Positions 1-8,641 of a stretch of DNA of 64,000 bases are shown here, one piece after another (position 1 is the stretch's first letter; the number at the start of each line of letters is the position of its first letter). The position numbers and the translations under genes are program-made. The notes under the pieces are model-generated. The model ran no database searches. It was not told where the DNA came from and saw only the letters and a list, made by a program, of their open reading frames with translations. Where the stretch lies: NCBI RefSeq assembly GCF_001422365.1, contig NZ_LMMT01000004.1, forward strand, positions 8,001-72,000, read 5' to 3'. This DNA is from Pseudorhodoferax sp. Leaf265. Lineage in GTDB: Bacteria; Pseudomonadota; Gammaproteobacteria; Burkholderiales; Burkholderiaceae_C.

Positions 1-1
1 C

Positions 2-244
2 CTGAGCCTGGACATCGACTGCCTGGACCCGGCCTTCGCCCCCGGCACCGGCACGCCCGAGCCCGGCGGCATGAGCACCAACCAGGTGCTGAGCCTGCTC
101 GAGGAGATGGCCGAGCTGCCCTTCGTGGGCATGGACTGCGTGGAGGTGGCACCGCCCTACGACCACGCCGAGCTGACCAGCTACGCCGCGGCGCAGTTCG
201 TCTGGACCTACCTGAGCGCCCGGGTGGCGCAGCGGCCGCGCTGA
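2..244 (+). CDS. Agmatinase/arginase-family ureohydrolase, C-terminal part (cut by window edge)
   Basis: Only the last 80 residues are present. They open with LSLDIDCLDPAFAPGTGTPE, the ureohydrolase signature whose two aspartates (DxD) bind the catalytic manganese pair, followed by the PGG turn and the conserved late glutamate in DCVEVAPPYD. Family members hydrolyse agmatine, guanidinobutyrate or related guanidino compounds to urea and an amine; agmatinase would deliver putrescine to the polyamine catabolic genes just downstream. The gene converges on the ligase gene at 251-1588. Exact substrate cannot be decided without the N-terminal part. Confidence 0.88.
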   Translation: MSLDIDCLDPAFAPGTGTPEPGGMSTNQVLSLLEEMAELPFVGMDCVEVAPPYDHAELTSYAAAQFVWTYLSARVAQRPR

Positions 245-250
245 GCCGCT

Positions 251-1588
251 TCAGAAGGCCGTCGCGTAGCGCTCGAACTCCCAGGCGCTGACGTGGCGCG
301 CATAGGCGGTCCACTCGGCCCGCTTGAGCCGCACGAACTCGCCATGCGCCGCGGCGCCCAGCGCCTGCGCCAGCACGCTGTCGCGCTCGAGCGCCTCGAC
401 GGCTTCGCCCAGGCTTTGCGGCAGCACCGCGATGCCTTCGGCGCGGATGCGCTGCAAGGGCCAGTCGAACAGGTCGTCGGGCCGCGCCGGGCCCGGGTCC
501 AGGTGCCGGTCGACACCGTCCAGCCCCGCCGCGATCAACCCCGCCGCGGCCAGGTAGGGGTTGGCCGCGGCATCGGGCAGGCGCCATTCGAAGCGGCCAC
601 GCAGCGTGCGCACCAGCGCCGTGCGGTTGTTGAAGCCATGGGCCACGTAGGCCGGCGCCCAGCTCGTGCCCGACAGCGATTCGCCGACCACCAGCCGCTT
701 GTACGAATTGACCGTGGGCGCGGCCAGCGCGCACAGCGCCGCGCTGCGCCCGAGCACGCCGGCGATGAAGGACTGGCCCAGCTCCGACAGGTCTGCGTGG
801 TCGTCGGCGAACAGGTTCTCCTCGCCCTTCCACAGCGACACGTGGAAGTGCAGCCCGCTGCCGGGCTGGTTGGCAAAGGGCTTGGGCATCATCGAGAAGC
901 TGGCGCCGTGCCGCTCGGCCAGGGTGTGCGCCGCCATCTTGAACAGCATGAGCCGGTCGGCCGTGGTCAGCACGTCGGCATGGCTGAAATTGACCTCGAA
1001 CTGGCCATGCGCGTCCTCGTGGTCGGTCTGCAGCAGTTCCATGCCGGCGTCCAGCAGGGCCTGGTTCAGCGCATCGAGAAAGCCGCCCTGGCGCGCCAGG
1101 GCCTTGAGGTCGTAGGAGGGCTTGTCCGAGCGGTCCAGCGCATCGATGGGTTGCCACTGGCCCGACGCATCGCGGCGCAGCAGGAAGAACTCGGGCTCCA
1201 TGCCGACCTGCAGCGTCCAGCCGCGCGCAGCCAGCCGCTCCACCTGGCGGCGCAGGATCTGCCGCGGGCAGGCCTCGAAGGGCTGGCCGTCGACATGGCC
1301 GTCGCAGACCACGCGGGCATAGCCCGGCATCCAGGGCAAGGCCTGGGCCGTGGCCGGGTCGCCGCGGCCGTAGTACTCGGAGCGGGCGCCACTGCGCGGC
1401 AGGCCGGTGCCGACGATGGAGGTGCCGGAAAAACCGGCGCCGCTGCGCAGCAGCGTGCCGATCTGGGCCAGCGGCACGTACTTGCCGCGCGCCACGCCCA
1501 GCAGATCGGTGAACTGCGCCAGCAGCGTGTGGACGCCCTGCCGCGCCAGCCGCTCCTGCAGGGCCTGGGCCGTGTTCGGTTCAGGCAT
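251..1588 (-). CDS. Glutamine-synthetase-family ligase (gamma-glutamylpolyamine synthetase-like)
   Basis: A 445-residue GlnA-type ligase. Visible are the N-terminal beta-grasp segment (FTDLLGVARGKYVPL), the metal-site glutamate in GMEPEFFLL, the ATP/metal block HEDAHGQFEVNFSHAD and the GSGLHFHVSLW histidine loop. The open frame extends to 1657, but the ATG at 1588 is preferred because it overlaps the stop of the upstream aldehyde dehydrogenase by 8 bp and begins at the expected N-terminus. It is the last gene of the minus-strand polyamine run and a paralogue of the ligase at 10067-11431. Likely it ATP-dependently gamma-glutamylates an amine; which amine is unknown. Confidence 0.85.
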   Translation of the reverse strand: MPEPNTAQALQERLARQGVHTLLAQFTDLLGVARGKYVPLAQIGTLLRSGAGFSGTSIVGTGLPRSGARSEYYGRGDPATAQALPWMPGYARVVCDGHVDGQPFEACPRQILRRQVERLAARGWTLQVGMEPEFFLLRRDASGQWQPIDALDRSDKPSYDLKALARQGGFLDALNQALLDAGMELLQTDHEDAHGQFEVNFSHADVLTTADRLMLFKMAAHTLAERHGASFSMMPKPFANQPGSGLHFHVSLWKGEENLFADDHADLSELGQSFIAGVLGRSAALCALAAPTVNSYKRLVVGESLSGTSWAPAYVAHGFNNRTALVRTLRGRFEWRLPDAAANPYLAAAGLIAAGLDGVDRHLDPGPARPDDLFDWPLQRIRAEGIAVLPQSLGEAVEALERDSVLAQALGAAAHGEFVRLKRAEWTAYARHVSAWEFERYATAF

Positions 1589-3071
1589 GGATGCGCAGCC
1601 AGGTGGTCTTGAGTTCGGTGTACTTGTCGAAGGCATGCAGCGACTTGTCGCGACCATTGCCGGACTGCTTGTAGCCGCCGAACGGCACGGTGATGTCGTC
1701 TTCGTCGTACTGGTTCACGTGCACGGTGCCGGCGCGCAGTGCGCGTGCGACACGGTGCGCGCGGTCGATGTGGCTGCTCCAGACGCTGGCCTGCAGGCCG
1801 TAGGGCGAATCGTTGGCCAGCGCGATGGCATGGGACTCGTCGCGGAAACGGATCACGCTGAGCACCGGGCCGAAGATCTCCTCGCGCGCGATGCGCATGT
1901 CGCTGCGCACCTGGTCGAACACCGTGGGTTCCACGTAGAAGCCGCCGCTGTCCGCGCGGGCCTGGCGGCCGCCCGCCACACAGCGCGCGCCCTCCTCCTG
2001 GCCCGATGCGATGTAGCCCATCACGGTGCGCAGCTGGCCTTCGTCGACCACGGCGCCCATCACGGTCGCTTCGTCCAGCGGGTCGGCCGGCGCGTAGGCC
2101 GGCGCATGGCGCGCCACGCGCGCGACGAAATCGTCGGCGATGGCCTCGTGCACGAGCAGCCGCGACGGCGCATTGCAGGACTCGCCCTGGTTGAAGTACA
2201 TGCTGCCGGCCGCGGTCTCGGCCGCGCGGTCGAGGTCGTCGAAATCGGGGAACACGATGAAGGCCGACTTGCCCCCGAGCTCGTTGTAGACGCGCTTGAG
2301 GTTGGACTGGCCCGCATAGGCCAGCATGCGCCGGCCGACGCGCGTGGAGCCCGTGAAGCCGATGGCGTCCACATCCGGGTGCAGCGCCAGCGCTTCGCCC
2401 GCTTCGTGGCCGAAGCCAGGAGCCACGTTGAAGACGCCGGGCGGCAGCCCTGCCTCCACCGCGATCTCGGCCATGCGCATGGCCGTGTAAGGCGACTTCT
2501 CCGAGGGCTTGAGCACAACGCAGTTGCCGGCCGCCAGGGCCGGGCCCAGCTTCCAGGCCGCCATGATCATCGGGTAGTTCCAGGGCACGATGGCCCCGAC
2601 CACGCCCATGGGTTCGCGCGTGATCAGCGCCAGCGCCGAAGGGCCGGTCGGTGCGATCTCGTCGTAGACCTTGTCGATGGCCTCGGCATACCAGGCGATG
2701 CAGCGCGCCGCGGCCGGCACGTCCACGCTGCGGCTGAAGCGGATGGGCTTGCCCATGTCCAGCGTCTCCAGCAAGGCCAGCTCGTCGGTCGCGGCCAGCA
2801 GGCCTTCAGCGAACTTCTGCAGCAGCTTCTTGCGCGCGGCCGGCGGCTGGCGCGACCAGCGGCCGTCGTCGAAGGCGGCGCGCGCGCTGGCCACGGCACG
2901 GTCCACATCGGCCGCCTGGGCCTGGGCCACGGCGCCGAGCAGGCGACCGTCCACCGGCGAGCGCTTGTCGAAGGTCTGGCCGGCGGCGCTGGCGCAGCGC
3001 TGGCCGTCGATCAGCATGCGGCCGTCGGGCCGCAGCGCGGCGGCCCGTTCCTGCCAGGAGGAAAGCGTCAT
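1581..3071 (-). CDS. puuC: Aldehyde dehydrogenase, PuuC-like (gamma-glutamyl-aminobutyraldehyde dehydrogenase)
   Basis: 496 residues, normal length for the NAD(P)-dependent aldehyde dehydrogenase superfamily. The oxyanion asparagine is in VPWNYPM, the general-base glutamate in ELGGKSAF, the nucleophilic cysteine in GESCNAPSR, and EEIFGPV is also present. In the gamma-glutamyl putrescine route this enzyme oxidises gamma-glutamyl-aminobutyraldehyde to gamma-glutamyl-GABA. It lies between an outer-membrane protein gene and a ligase gene within the same minus-strand run, overlapping the latter, which supports that role. The substrate assignment rests on context; a broader 4-aminobutyraldehyde or betaine-aldehyde-type activity is possible. 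Confidence 0.85.
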   Translation of the reverse strand: MTLSSWQERAAALRPDGRMLIDGQRCASAAGQTFDKRSPVDGRLLGAVAQAQAADVDRAVASARAAFDDGRWSRQPPAARKKLLQKFAEGLLAATDELALLETLDMGKPIRFSRSVDVPAAARCIAWYAEAIDKVYDEIAPTGPSALALITREPMGVVGAIVPWNYPMIMAAWKLGPALAAGNCVVLKPSEKSPYTAMRMAEIAVEAGLPPGVFNVAPGFGHEAGEALALHPDVDAIGFTGSTRVGRRMLAYAGQSNLKRVYNELGGKSAFIVFPDFDDLDRAAETAAGSMYFNQGESCNAPSRLLVHEAIADDFVARVARHAPAYAPADPLDEATVMGAVVDEGQLRTVMGYIASGQEEGARCVAGGRQARADSGGFYVEPTVFDQVRSDMRIAREEIFGPVLSVIRFRDESHAIALANDSPYGLQASVWSSHIDRAHRVARALRAGTVHVNQYDEDDITVPFGGYKQSGNGRDKSLHAFDKYTELKTTWLRIHA

Positions 3072-3090
3072 GGAGAAGCTCCGCCCCAGG

Positions 3091-4464
3091 TCAGAAGCTC
3101 ACGACGACCGAGGTCGCGAGCAGGTGGTTGGACTTCTTGTACTCACCGCTCCGAACATCCAGGAACACCGGCAGGTTGGCGCGGTCGAGCCGGTATTCGG
3201 CCTTCAGCGTGGTGTTGGGATTGAGCAGGTAGCTCATGCCCATCGTGAGCGCGTAGCGGTTGGCGCCCTTGTTGGGATCTCCAAGCTGATCGGGGCCGAT
3301 GCCGTTGCGGTCGTCGAAGGCCGTGTAGCCCAACAGGCCGCCGCCGTTCTTCTTGTTGTGGATGTAGTCTGCGCGCAGCGTTCCCTCCAGCCGCGGCATG
3401 AACTTGTAGGCGGCCAGGCCCGACAGGCCCCACCAGCGGGCGTCGCGCAGGGCGCCGGTGTCCGGGTCGGGCGTGATCGAGGCCCGGCGCTGCATGCCGA
3501 CGCTGGCCTGGCCCTGCAGCGTCCAGTCGCCACGGATGAAGTAGGCATCGAACTCGAACAGGTGCACGGTCGAGTCGCGTTGCGCAATGGGGTTGCCATC
3601 CGCGTCCAGCACCAACTCCGTGAGGTTTGGCGCCTTGCCATGCACGCCCGCGAAGCCGAAGCCCGCGTACTCGCCCTTGGCGTAGTCGACACGGTAGGCC
3701 AGCACCGGCGCCTTGTTGCCCGAGCCGCGCCGCGTGGCGTTCATGTTGGCCAGCATGGCCTTGTAGATCCACTTGCCGTCGGTGATCTCCATGCCGGCGC
3801 CGGTGTAGGCCGTGGGCAGCGTGAAGTCAAACAGCAGGTTGTGGGTGATGAGCTTGTTCTGCGGTGCCGGCAGGTATTCGTAGCCGGACCAGTCCGGCAC
3901 CTGGCCGGCGATGAAGCGGGTCGTGGGGCTGCCCAGGGGGATGGAGACCGAGGCCTCGTGGATGATGGAGGTACCGTCGAAGGTCGAGCCGACGCCGCGG
4001 TTCGGCGCCAGCGTGAGGCGCCAGCGCGTGCCGCTGTCGGTCTCCTTCGTGAAGTCGATGACGGCGGCACCAAAGTAGGAGTTGTCGTAGTTGTAGCCGT
4101 CGTTGTCCACCCGGTTCAGGAACTGGAAGGTCGAGGTGTCCTGGCGCCTGTTGTAGATGTAGGTCGGGTCCATGTAGCCCTTGATCTGCAGGCCCTTGAG
4201 GCCCAGCGCGTCGCGGGTGTCTTCCAGTGCCTCGGTCTTGAGCGCGATGCGGTTGAACTCCTGCTGCTGGTCTGGCGTCATGCCGGGGGCTGGCGCGGCA
4301 GCAGCCTTGGCCTCGGTGTCCTGCAGGCGCTTCTCGAGCTGGTTGACCTTGTCGCGCAGCGCGCGCAACTCGTTCAGCAACTCGGCCGAGCTTTGCGCCG
4401 CGGACGGCAGCGGGAACGTGGCGGCCAGGGCGGCGGCGATGGCGGTGTACTTCCAGATGGTCAT
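3091..4464 (-). CDS. DUF3138-family outer-membrane porin-like protein
   Basis: 457 residues. Residues 1-22 are a Sec signal peptide (MTIWKYTAIAAAL, cleavage after PSAAQ); a short coiled coil follows (LNELRALRDKVNQLEKRLQD), then a long alternating, aromatic-rich beta-barrel region ending in a C-terminal phenylalanine (SVVVSF), as in outer-membrane barrels. ATG at 4464 is chosen over an upstream in-frame one because it has an AGGAG box and starts the signal peptide. Placement between the PotFGHI-type transporter and the aldehyde dehydrogenase suggests it admits polyamines or their derivatives across the outer membrane; that is inference. Confidence 0.75.
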   Translation of the reverse strand: MTIWKYTAIAAALAATFPLPSAAQSSAELLNELRALRDKVNQLEKRLQDTEAKAAAAPAPGMTPDQQQEFNRIALKTEALEDTRDALGLKGLQIKGYMDPTYIYNRRQDTSTFQFLNRVDNDGYNYDNSYFGAAVIDFTKETDSGTRWRLTLAPNRGVGSTFDGTSIIHEASVSIPLGSPTTRFIAGQVPDWSGYEYLPAPQNKLITHNLLFDFTLPTAYTGAGMEITDGKWIYKAMLANMNATRRGSGNKAPVLAYRVDYAKGEYAGFGFAGVHGKAPNLTELVLDADGNPIAQRDSTVHLFEFDAYFIRGDWTLQGQASVGMQRRASITPDPDTGALRDARWWGLSGLAAYKFMPRLEGTLRADYIHNKKNGGGLLGYTAFDDRNGIGPDQLGDPNKGANRYALTMGMSYLLNPNTTLKAEYRLDRANLPVFLDVRSGEYKKSNHLLATSVVVSF

Positions 4465-4522
4465 CTTGTTACTCCTCGAACGGGATGTTGTGGGACACAG
4501 GAAAGGAATCGAAAGGCGCGCA

Positions 4523-5377
4523 TCACTCTTCACGTCGCGCGGCGGCCATCGCGCGGGTGCGTTCCCGCTCGGCGCGGGCAATGAGGTAGCTGGCGGCGAT
4601 GACGCCGATGGAGACCAGCACGATGATCACGGTGGCCACGGCGTTGACGGTGGGGTTCAGGCCCAGGCGCGCGCGCGAGAAGATCACCAGCGGCATCGTG
4701 GTCGAGCCCGGGCCCGACAGGAAGGCCGACAGCACCACGTCGTCCAGCGAGATCGTGAAGGTGAGCAGCCAGGCCGACAGCATGGACTGCGTGATCATGG
4801 GCAGCGTGACCAGCCGGAACACCTGGGCCGGGCGCGCACCCAGGTCCATTGCGGCTTCTTCGAGCTGCGGGTTGAGCTCCTGCAGCCGGGCCTGGACGAC
4901 CACGGTGGCGTAGGCCATGCCCAGCAGCACATGGCCCAGCCAGATCGTGAACGCGCCGCGCTCGGGAAAGCCGGTCAGGCGCTGCAGCGAGACCAGCATC
5001 AGCAGCAGCGACAGGCCGACGATGACCTCGGGCATCACCAGCGGCGCGTTGACCATGCCCGAGAACAGCGTGCGGCCGCGAAAGCGCTGGTACTTGTTCA
5101 GCGTGAACGCGGCCAGCGTGCCGAGCACGACCGACCCGCAGGCGGTGAAGAACGCGATCTTCATCGACAGCCACAGGCCGGCGATGATCTCGCGGTCGCG
5201 CGCCAGCGCGGCATACCACTTGAACGTGAAACCCTCCCAGACGCCCGGCACGGGCGAGTCGTTGAAGGAGTACACGACCAGCGCAATGATGGGCAGGAAC
5301 AGGAAGGCGTAGACCAGGACCAGCCAGGTGCGCGCGGTGGTGCGGGCGGCACGGGGCCCGAACAGTGCACGGCTCAT
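4523..5377 (-). CDS. potI: Polyamine ABC transporter permease (PotI/PotC type)
   Basis: 284 residues with about six membrane segments. The N-terminal segment (WLVLVYAFLFLPIIALVVYSF) and the cytoplasmic EAA loop (EEAAMDLGARPAQVFRLVTLP) identify a binding-protein-dependent inner-membrane permease that contacts the ATPase. It overlaps the partner permease gene by 4 bp (ATGA), so the two are translationally coupled. It forms the heterodimeric channel for putrescine or spermidine import with the protein encoded at 5374-6312. An in-frame extension upstream only reads through the partner gene. Confidence 0.9.
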   Translation of the reverse strand: MSRALFGPRAARTTARTWLVLVYAFLFLPIIALVVYSFNDSPVPGVWEGFTFKWYAALARDREIIAGLWLSMKIAFFTACGSVVLGTLAAFTLNKYQRFRGRTLFSGMVNAPLVMPEVIVGLSLLLMLVSLQRLTGFPERGAFTIWLGHVLLGMAYATVVVQARLQELNPQLEEAAMDLGARPAQVFRLVTLPMITQSMLSAWLLTFTISLDDVVLSAFLSGPGSTTMPLVIFSRARLGLNPTVNAVATVIIVLVSIGVIAASYLIARAERERTRAMAAARREE

Positions 5378-6312
5378 CGTCCAGCCTCCTGGGCTTGCGC
5401 CTGGTAGCGGTTGAACAGCGCCAGCGGGATCAGGATCAGCAGCACCACGACCACCGCCACGCTGGAGGCCATGGGCCAGTCGTTGTTGCTGAAGAACTCG
5501 TCCCACAGCACGCGGCCGATCATCAGGGTCTGCGGCCCGCCCAGCAGCTCCGGGATCACGAACTCGCCCACGCAGGGGATGAACACCAGCATGCTGCCGG
5601 CGATGATCCCGGCCTTGGACAGCGGCACCGTCACCTTCCAGAACGCGACCCAGGGCGAGGCGCCCAGGTCGCTGGCGGCCTCCAGCAGGCGCAGGTCCAT
5701 CTTGGCCAGGTTGCCGTACAGCGGCAGGATCATGAAGGGCAGGTAGGTGTAGACCATGCCCAGCACCAGCGAAAACGGCGTGTTGAGCAGCTTGCCTGGC
5801 GTGGCGATCATGCCGCCGGCCGCCAGCAGTTGGTCGATGCCCAGCGCCACCAGCACCTCCGCCACCCAGCCATGGTCGCTGAGCAGGCCCTTCCAGGCGT
5901 AGACGCGCAGCAGGAACGAGGTCCAGAACGGCAGCATCACGAGCATCAGCAGCAGCGGCTGGGCCGTGGGGCGGGCGCGCGCCATGAAGTAGGCGAACGG
6001 GTAGCCGATCGCCAGGCACAGCAGGGTGGTGATGGCCGCGTACTTCAGGCTCGCCACATAGGCACGGAAGTACAGGTCGTCCTGCGTGATGAAGACGTAG
6101 TTGCTGAACTTCAGGCTCAGCTGCAGCACGCCGTCCTTCAGCGTCAGCAGGTCCTTGAAGGTCACGGTCTCCATCTCGGAGACGCTGATCTTGGCGACGA
6201 TCAGGAAGGGCAGCAGGAAGAACACCAGCAGCCACAGGTAGGGGATGCCGATGACGGCCGTGCGGCCGCTCCACCAGGACCGGCGGCGCGTGGCGGCGGG
6301 GGTCGTGCTCAT
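5374..6312 (-). CDS. potH: Polyamine ABC transporter permease (PotH/PotB type)
   Basis: 312 residues, inner-membrane permease with a short cytoplasmic N-terminus, a first segment at IGIPYLWLLVFFLLPFLIVA, and an EAA loop (EAASDLGASPWVAFWKVTVPL). It begins 10 bp after the ATPase gene ends and its stop overlaps the start of the next permease. Together with that protein it makes the translocation path of a PotFGHI-type putrescine importer. Substrate is inferred from the surrounding gamma-glutamyl-putrescine genes; PotABCD-type spermidine transport cannot be excluded from sequence alone. Confidence 0.9.
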   Translation of the reverse strand: MSTTPAATRRRSWWSGRTAVIGIPYLWLLVFFLLPFLIVAKISVSEMETVTFKDLLTLKDGVLQLSLKFSNYVFITQDDLYFRAYVASLKYAAITTLLCLAIGYPFAYFMARARPTAQPLLLMLVMLPFWTSFLLRVYAWKGLLSDHGWVAEVLVALGIDQLLAAGGMIATPGKLLNTPFSLVLGMVYTYLPFMILPLYGNLAKMDLRLLEAASDLGASPWVAFWKVTVPLSKAGIIAGSMLVFIPCVGEFVIPELLGGPQTLMIGRVLWDEFFSNNDWPMASSVAVVVVLLILIPLALFNRYQAQAQEAGR

Positions 6313-6322
6313 CGCATGCTCC

Positions 6323-7420
6323 TCACTGGGTCAGGACGACCTGGGCCGAATCGGACCAGTGCGCCCAGGCCTGGTCGTCCCAGGTCAACACGTCTTCCGG
6401 ATGGCGCTCGGCGTTGATCTGGCTGACCTTGATGACCTGGCCGCTGCCCAACTGCAGGTGGTAGACGGTGTAGCTGCCGAAGTAGGAGAGGTCGCGCACC
6501 TTGCCCTGCACCTTGTTGTACTGGCCCGTGGGCTCCTGGCGCGACAGGCGAATCTTCTCGGGCCGCAGCGCCACGCTCACGTCCATGCCCTGGTGGCCGG
6601 TGATGCCGTGGCCGACGTAGTGCGTCATGTCCTGGCAACGGATCACCACGTGGTCGGGGTGGTCCTCGGCCAGCGTGCCGTCGATGAGGTTGACGTTGCC
6701 GATGAAGTCGGCGACGAAACGCGTGGACGGGGTCTCGTAGATCTCACCCGGCGCGCCGACCTGCAGCAAGCGGCCCTCGCTCATGATGGCGATGCGCGAG
6801 GCCATGGTCATGGCCTCTTCCTGGTCGTGCGTGACCATCACGCAGGTCACCCCGACCTCCTCGATGATGTTGACCAGCTCCAGCTGCGTCTCTTCGCGCA
6901 GCTTCTTGTCGAGTGCGCCGAGCGGCTCGTCCAGCAGCAGCAGGTTGGGCCGCTTGGCCAGGCTGCGCGCCAGGGCCACGCGCTGCTGCTGGCCGCCGGA
7001 CATCTGGTGCGGCTTGCGCTTGGCGAACTTGCCGAGCTGCACGAGCTTGAGCATCTCTTCCACGCGCTGCGCCACCGAGTCGCCGGGCATGCCGTCGCGG
7101 CGCAGGCCGAAGGCGATGTTGTCCCACACGCTGAGGTGGGGGAACAGCGCGTACGACTGGAACATCATGTTGATGGGCCGCTCGTACGGCGGCAGGTTGC
7201 TGAGGTCCTTGCCGTCCAGCACGATGCTGCCGGAGGTCGGCAGGTCGAAACCACCCAGCATGCGCAGCAGCGTGGTCTTGCCGCAGCCGGACGAGCCCAG
7301 CAGCGCGAAGATCTCGCCCTTCTGGATGTCCAGACTGACGTGGTTGACGGCCTTGACGCCGCCGAAATCCTTGACCACGTCACGAATTTGCAGGTACGCC
7401 TGCCCCTGGCTCTTCACCAT
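6323..7420 (-). CDS. potG: Polyamine ABC transporter ATP-binding protein
   Basis: 365 residues. Nucleotide-binding domain in the first two thirds: Walker A GSSGCGKTT, signature [15 protein letters not shown], Walker B LLLLDEPLGALD and the switch histidine in VMVTHDQEEA. The C-terminal third is a TOBE-like regulatory domain (VSVALRPEKIRLS). Start at 7420 follows a GGAG box. It energises the two permeases encoded immediately downstream and takes substrate from the binding protein encoded just upstream. Length and architecture match PotG/PotA. Confidence 0.93.
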   Translation of the reverse strand: MVKSQGQAYLQIRDVVKDFGGVKAVNHVSLDIQKGEIFALLGSSGCGKTTLLRMLGGFDLPTSGSIVLDGKDLSNLPPYERPINMMFQSYALFPHLSVWDNIAFGLRRDGMPGDSVAQRVEEMLKLVQLGKFAKRKPHQMSGGQQQRVALARSLAKRPNLLLLDEPLGALDKKLREETQLELVNIIEEVGVTCVMVTHDQEEAMTMASRIAIMSEGRLLQVGAPGEIYETPSTRFVADFIGNVNLIDGTLAEDHPDHVVIRCQDMTHYVGHGITGHQGMDVSVALRPEKIRLSRQEPTGQYNKVQGKVRDLSYFGSYTVYHLQLGSGQVIKVSQINAERHPEDVLTWDDQAWAHWSDSAQVVLTQ

Positions 7421-7456
7421 ATTCCACTCCCCCTCGCGGTTGGCTGGACCTTCAGG

Positions 7457-8593
7457 TCACATGCCGGTCTTGAATGATGTGAACAGCCGGGTGACCGTGC
7501 GGCGGATGTCGTTGCTGAGGGCGTCGGGCGCCACCATCTTCTTCATGTCCTCGTCGGTCGGGAAGATGGTCGGGTTGTTGGCCACTTCGGGCTTGATGAA
7601 CTTGCGCGATTCCTTGTTGGGGTTCGCGTAGAAGACCTTGTTGGACAGGCCTGCATGCACCTCGGGGCGCAGGATGTAGTTGATGAACTTGAGCGCGTTG
7701 TCAGGGTGCGGCGCATCGGCCGGGATCACCATCACGTCGAAGAACAACAGGCCGCCGTTCTTGGGGATCAGCGCCTCGATCTTCTGGCCGGTCTTGCCGT
7801 CGATGGCGCGCTGGCGCGCGATGTTGATGTCACCCGACCAGCCCAGGGCCAGGCAGATCGACCCATTGGCCATGTCGTTGATGTAGCCCGACGAACTGAA
7901 CAGCGTGACGTAGGGGCGGACCGTCTTGAGCAGGGGGCCTACGCCGCTGTAGTCGGCCTGGTTGCGGCTGAACGGCGGCTTGCCCAGGTAGTGCATGGCG
8001 GCCGGCACGATCTCGGTGGCCGAATCAAGGAAGCTCACGCCGCAGGACTTGAGCTTGGAGATGTACTCGGGCTTGAACACCAGGTCCCAGACGTTGTCCG
8101 GCATGGGCGTGCTGCCGAGCGCGGCCTTGACCTTGTCGACGTTGATGCCCACCGTGGTGTAGCCCCAGAGCCAGTTCACCTGGTACTGGTTGCCTGGGTC
8201 GAGCTTGGCCAGTTGCTCCTGCAACACCGGGTCCAGGTTCTTCAGGTTGGGCAGCTTGGACTTGTCGAGCTTTTGCAGCAGGCCGCCATCGGCCTGCAGC
8301 TTGGCCCAGTACGAGGACGGCACGACGATGTCATAGCCGGTCTTGCCCGCCACCAGCTTGGCGTGGACGATCTCGTTGTTGTCGAAGTTGTCGTAGCGCA
8401 CCTTGATGCCGGTCTCCTTCTCGAAGTTGGCGATCGTGTCCTCGGCGATGTAGTCGGACCAGTTGTAGATGTTGAGGACCTTCTCCTCCTGCGCCAGCAC
8501 GGCCTGGGGGGCCAGCGCGGCGCAGGCCAGGGCAAGCCCGGCAAAGGCACCGGCGATGCGGTGCGGGCGGCGACGGAACGACATCAGCTTCAT
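7457..8593 (-). CDS. potF: Periplasmic polyamine-binding protein (PotF/SpuD-like)
   Basis: 378 residues. A Sec signal peptide ends near AVLAQEEK; the mature protein begins KVLNIYNWSDYI, the hallmark opening of PotD/PotF/SpuD-type proteins, and contains the conserved GYDIVVPSSYW and LGWSGDI ligand-pocket segments. The ATG at 8593 has a GGAGG box 7 bp upstream and is preferred over an in-frame one 33 bp further up. It captures putrescine or spermidine in the periplasm for the PotGHI membrane complex. The tryptophans and aspartates of the pocket are visible, but putrescine versus spermidine preference was not resolved. Confidence 0.92.
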   Translation of the reverse strand: MKLMSFRRRPHRIAGAFAGLALACAALAPQAVLAQEEKVLNIYNWSDYIAEDTIANFEKETGIKVRYDNFDNNEIVHAKLVAGKTGYDIVVPSSYWAKLQADGGLLQKLDKSKLPNLKNLDPVLQEQLAKLDPGNQYQVNWLWGYTTVGINVDKVKAALGSTPMPDNVWDLVFKPEYISKLKSCGVSFLDSATEIVPAAMHYLGKPPFSRNQADYSGVGPLLKTVRPYVTLFSSSGYINDMANGSICLALGWSGDINIARQRAIDGKTGQKIEALIPKNGGLLFFDVMVIPADAPHPDNALKFINYILRPEVHAGLSNKVFYANPNKESRKFIKPEVANNPTIFPTDEDMKKMVAPDALSNDIRRTVTRLFTSFKTGM

Positions 8594-8641
8594 GTTGAAA
8601 CCTCCGGAGTGGGGAGCAAGCGACAAGGGGAAGGGAGAAGT

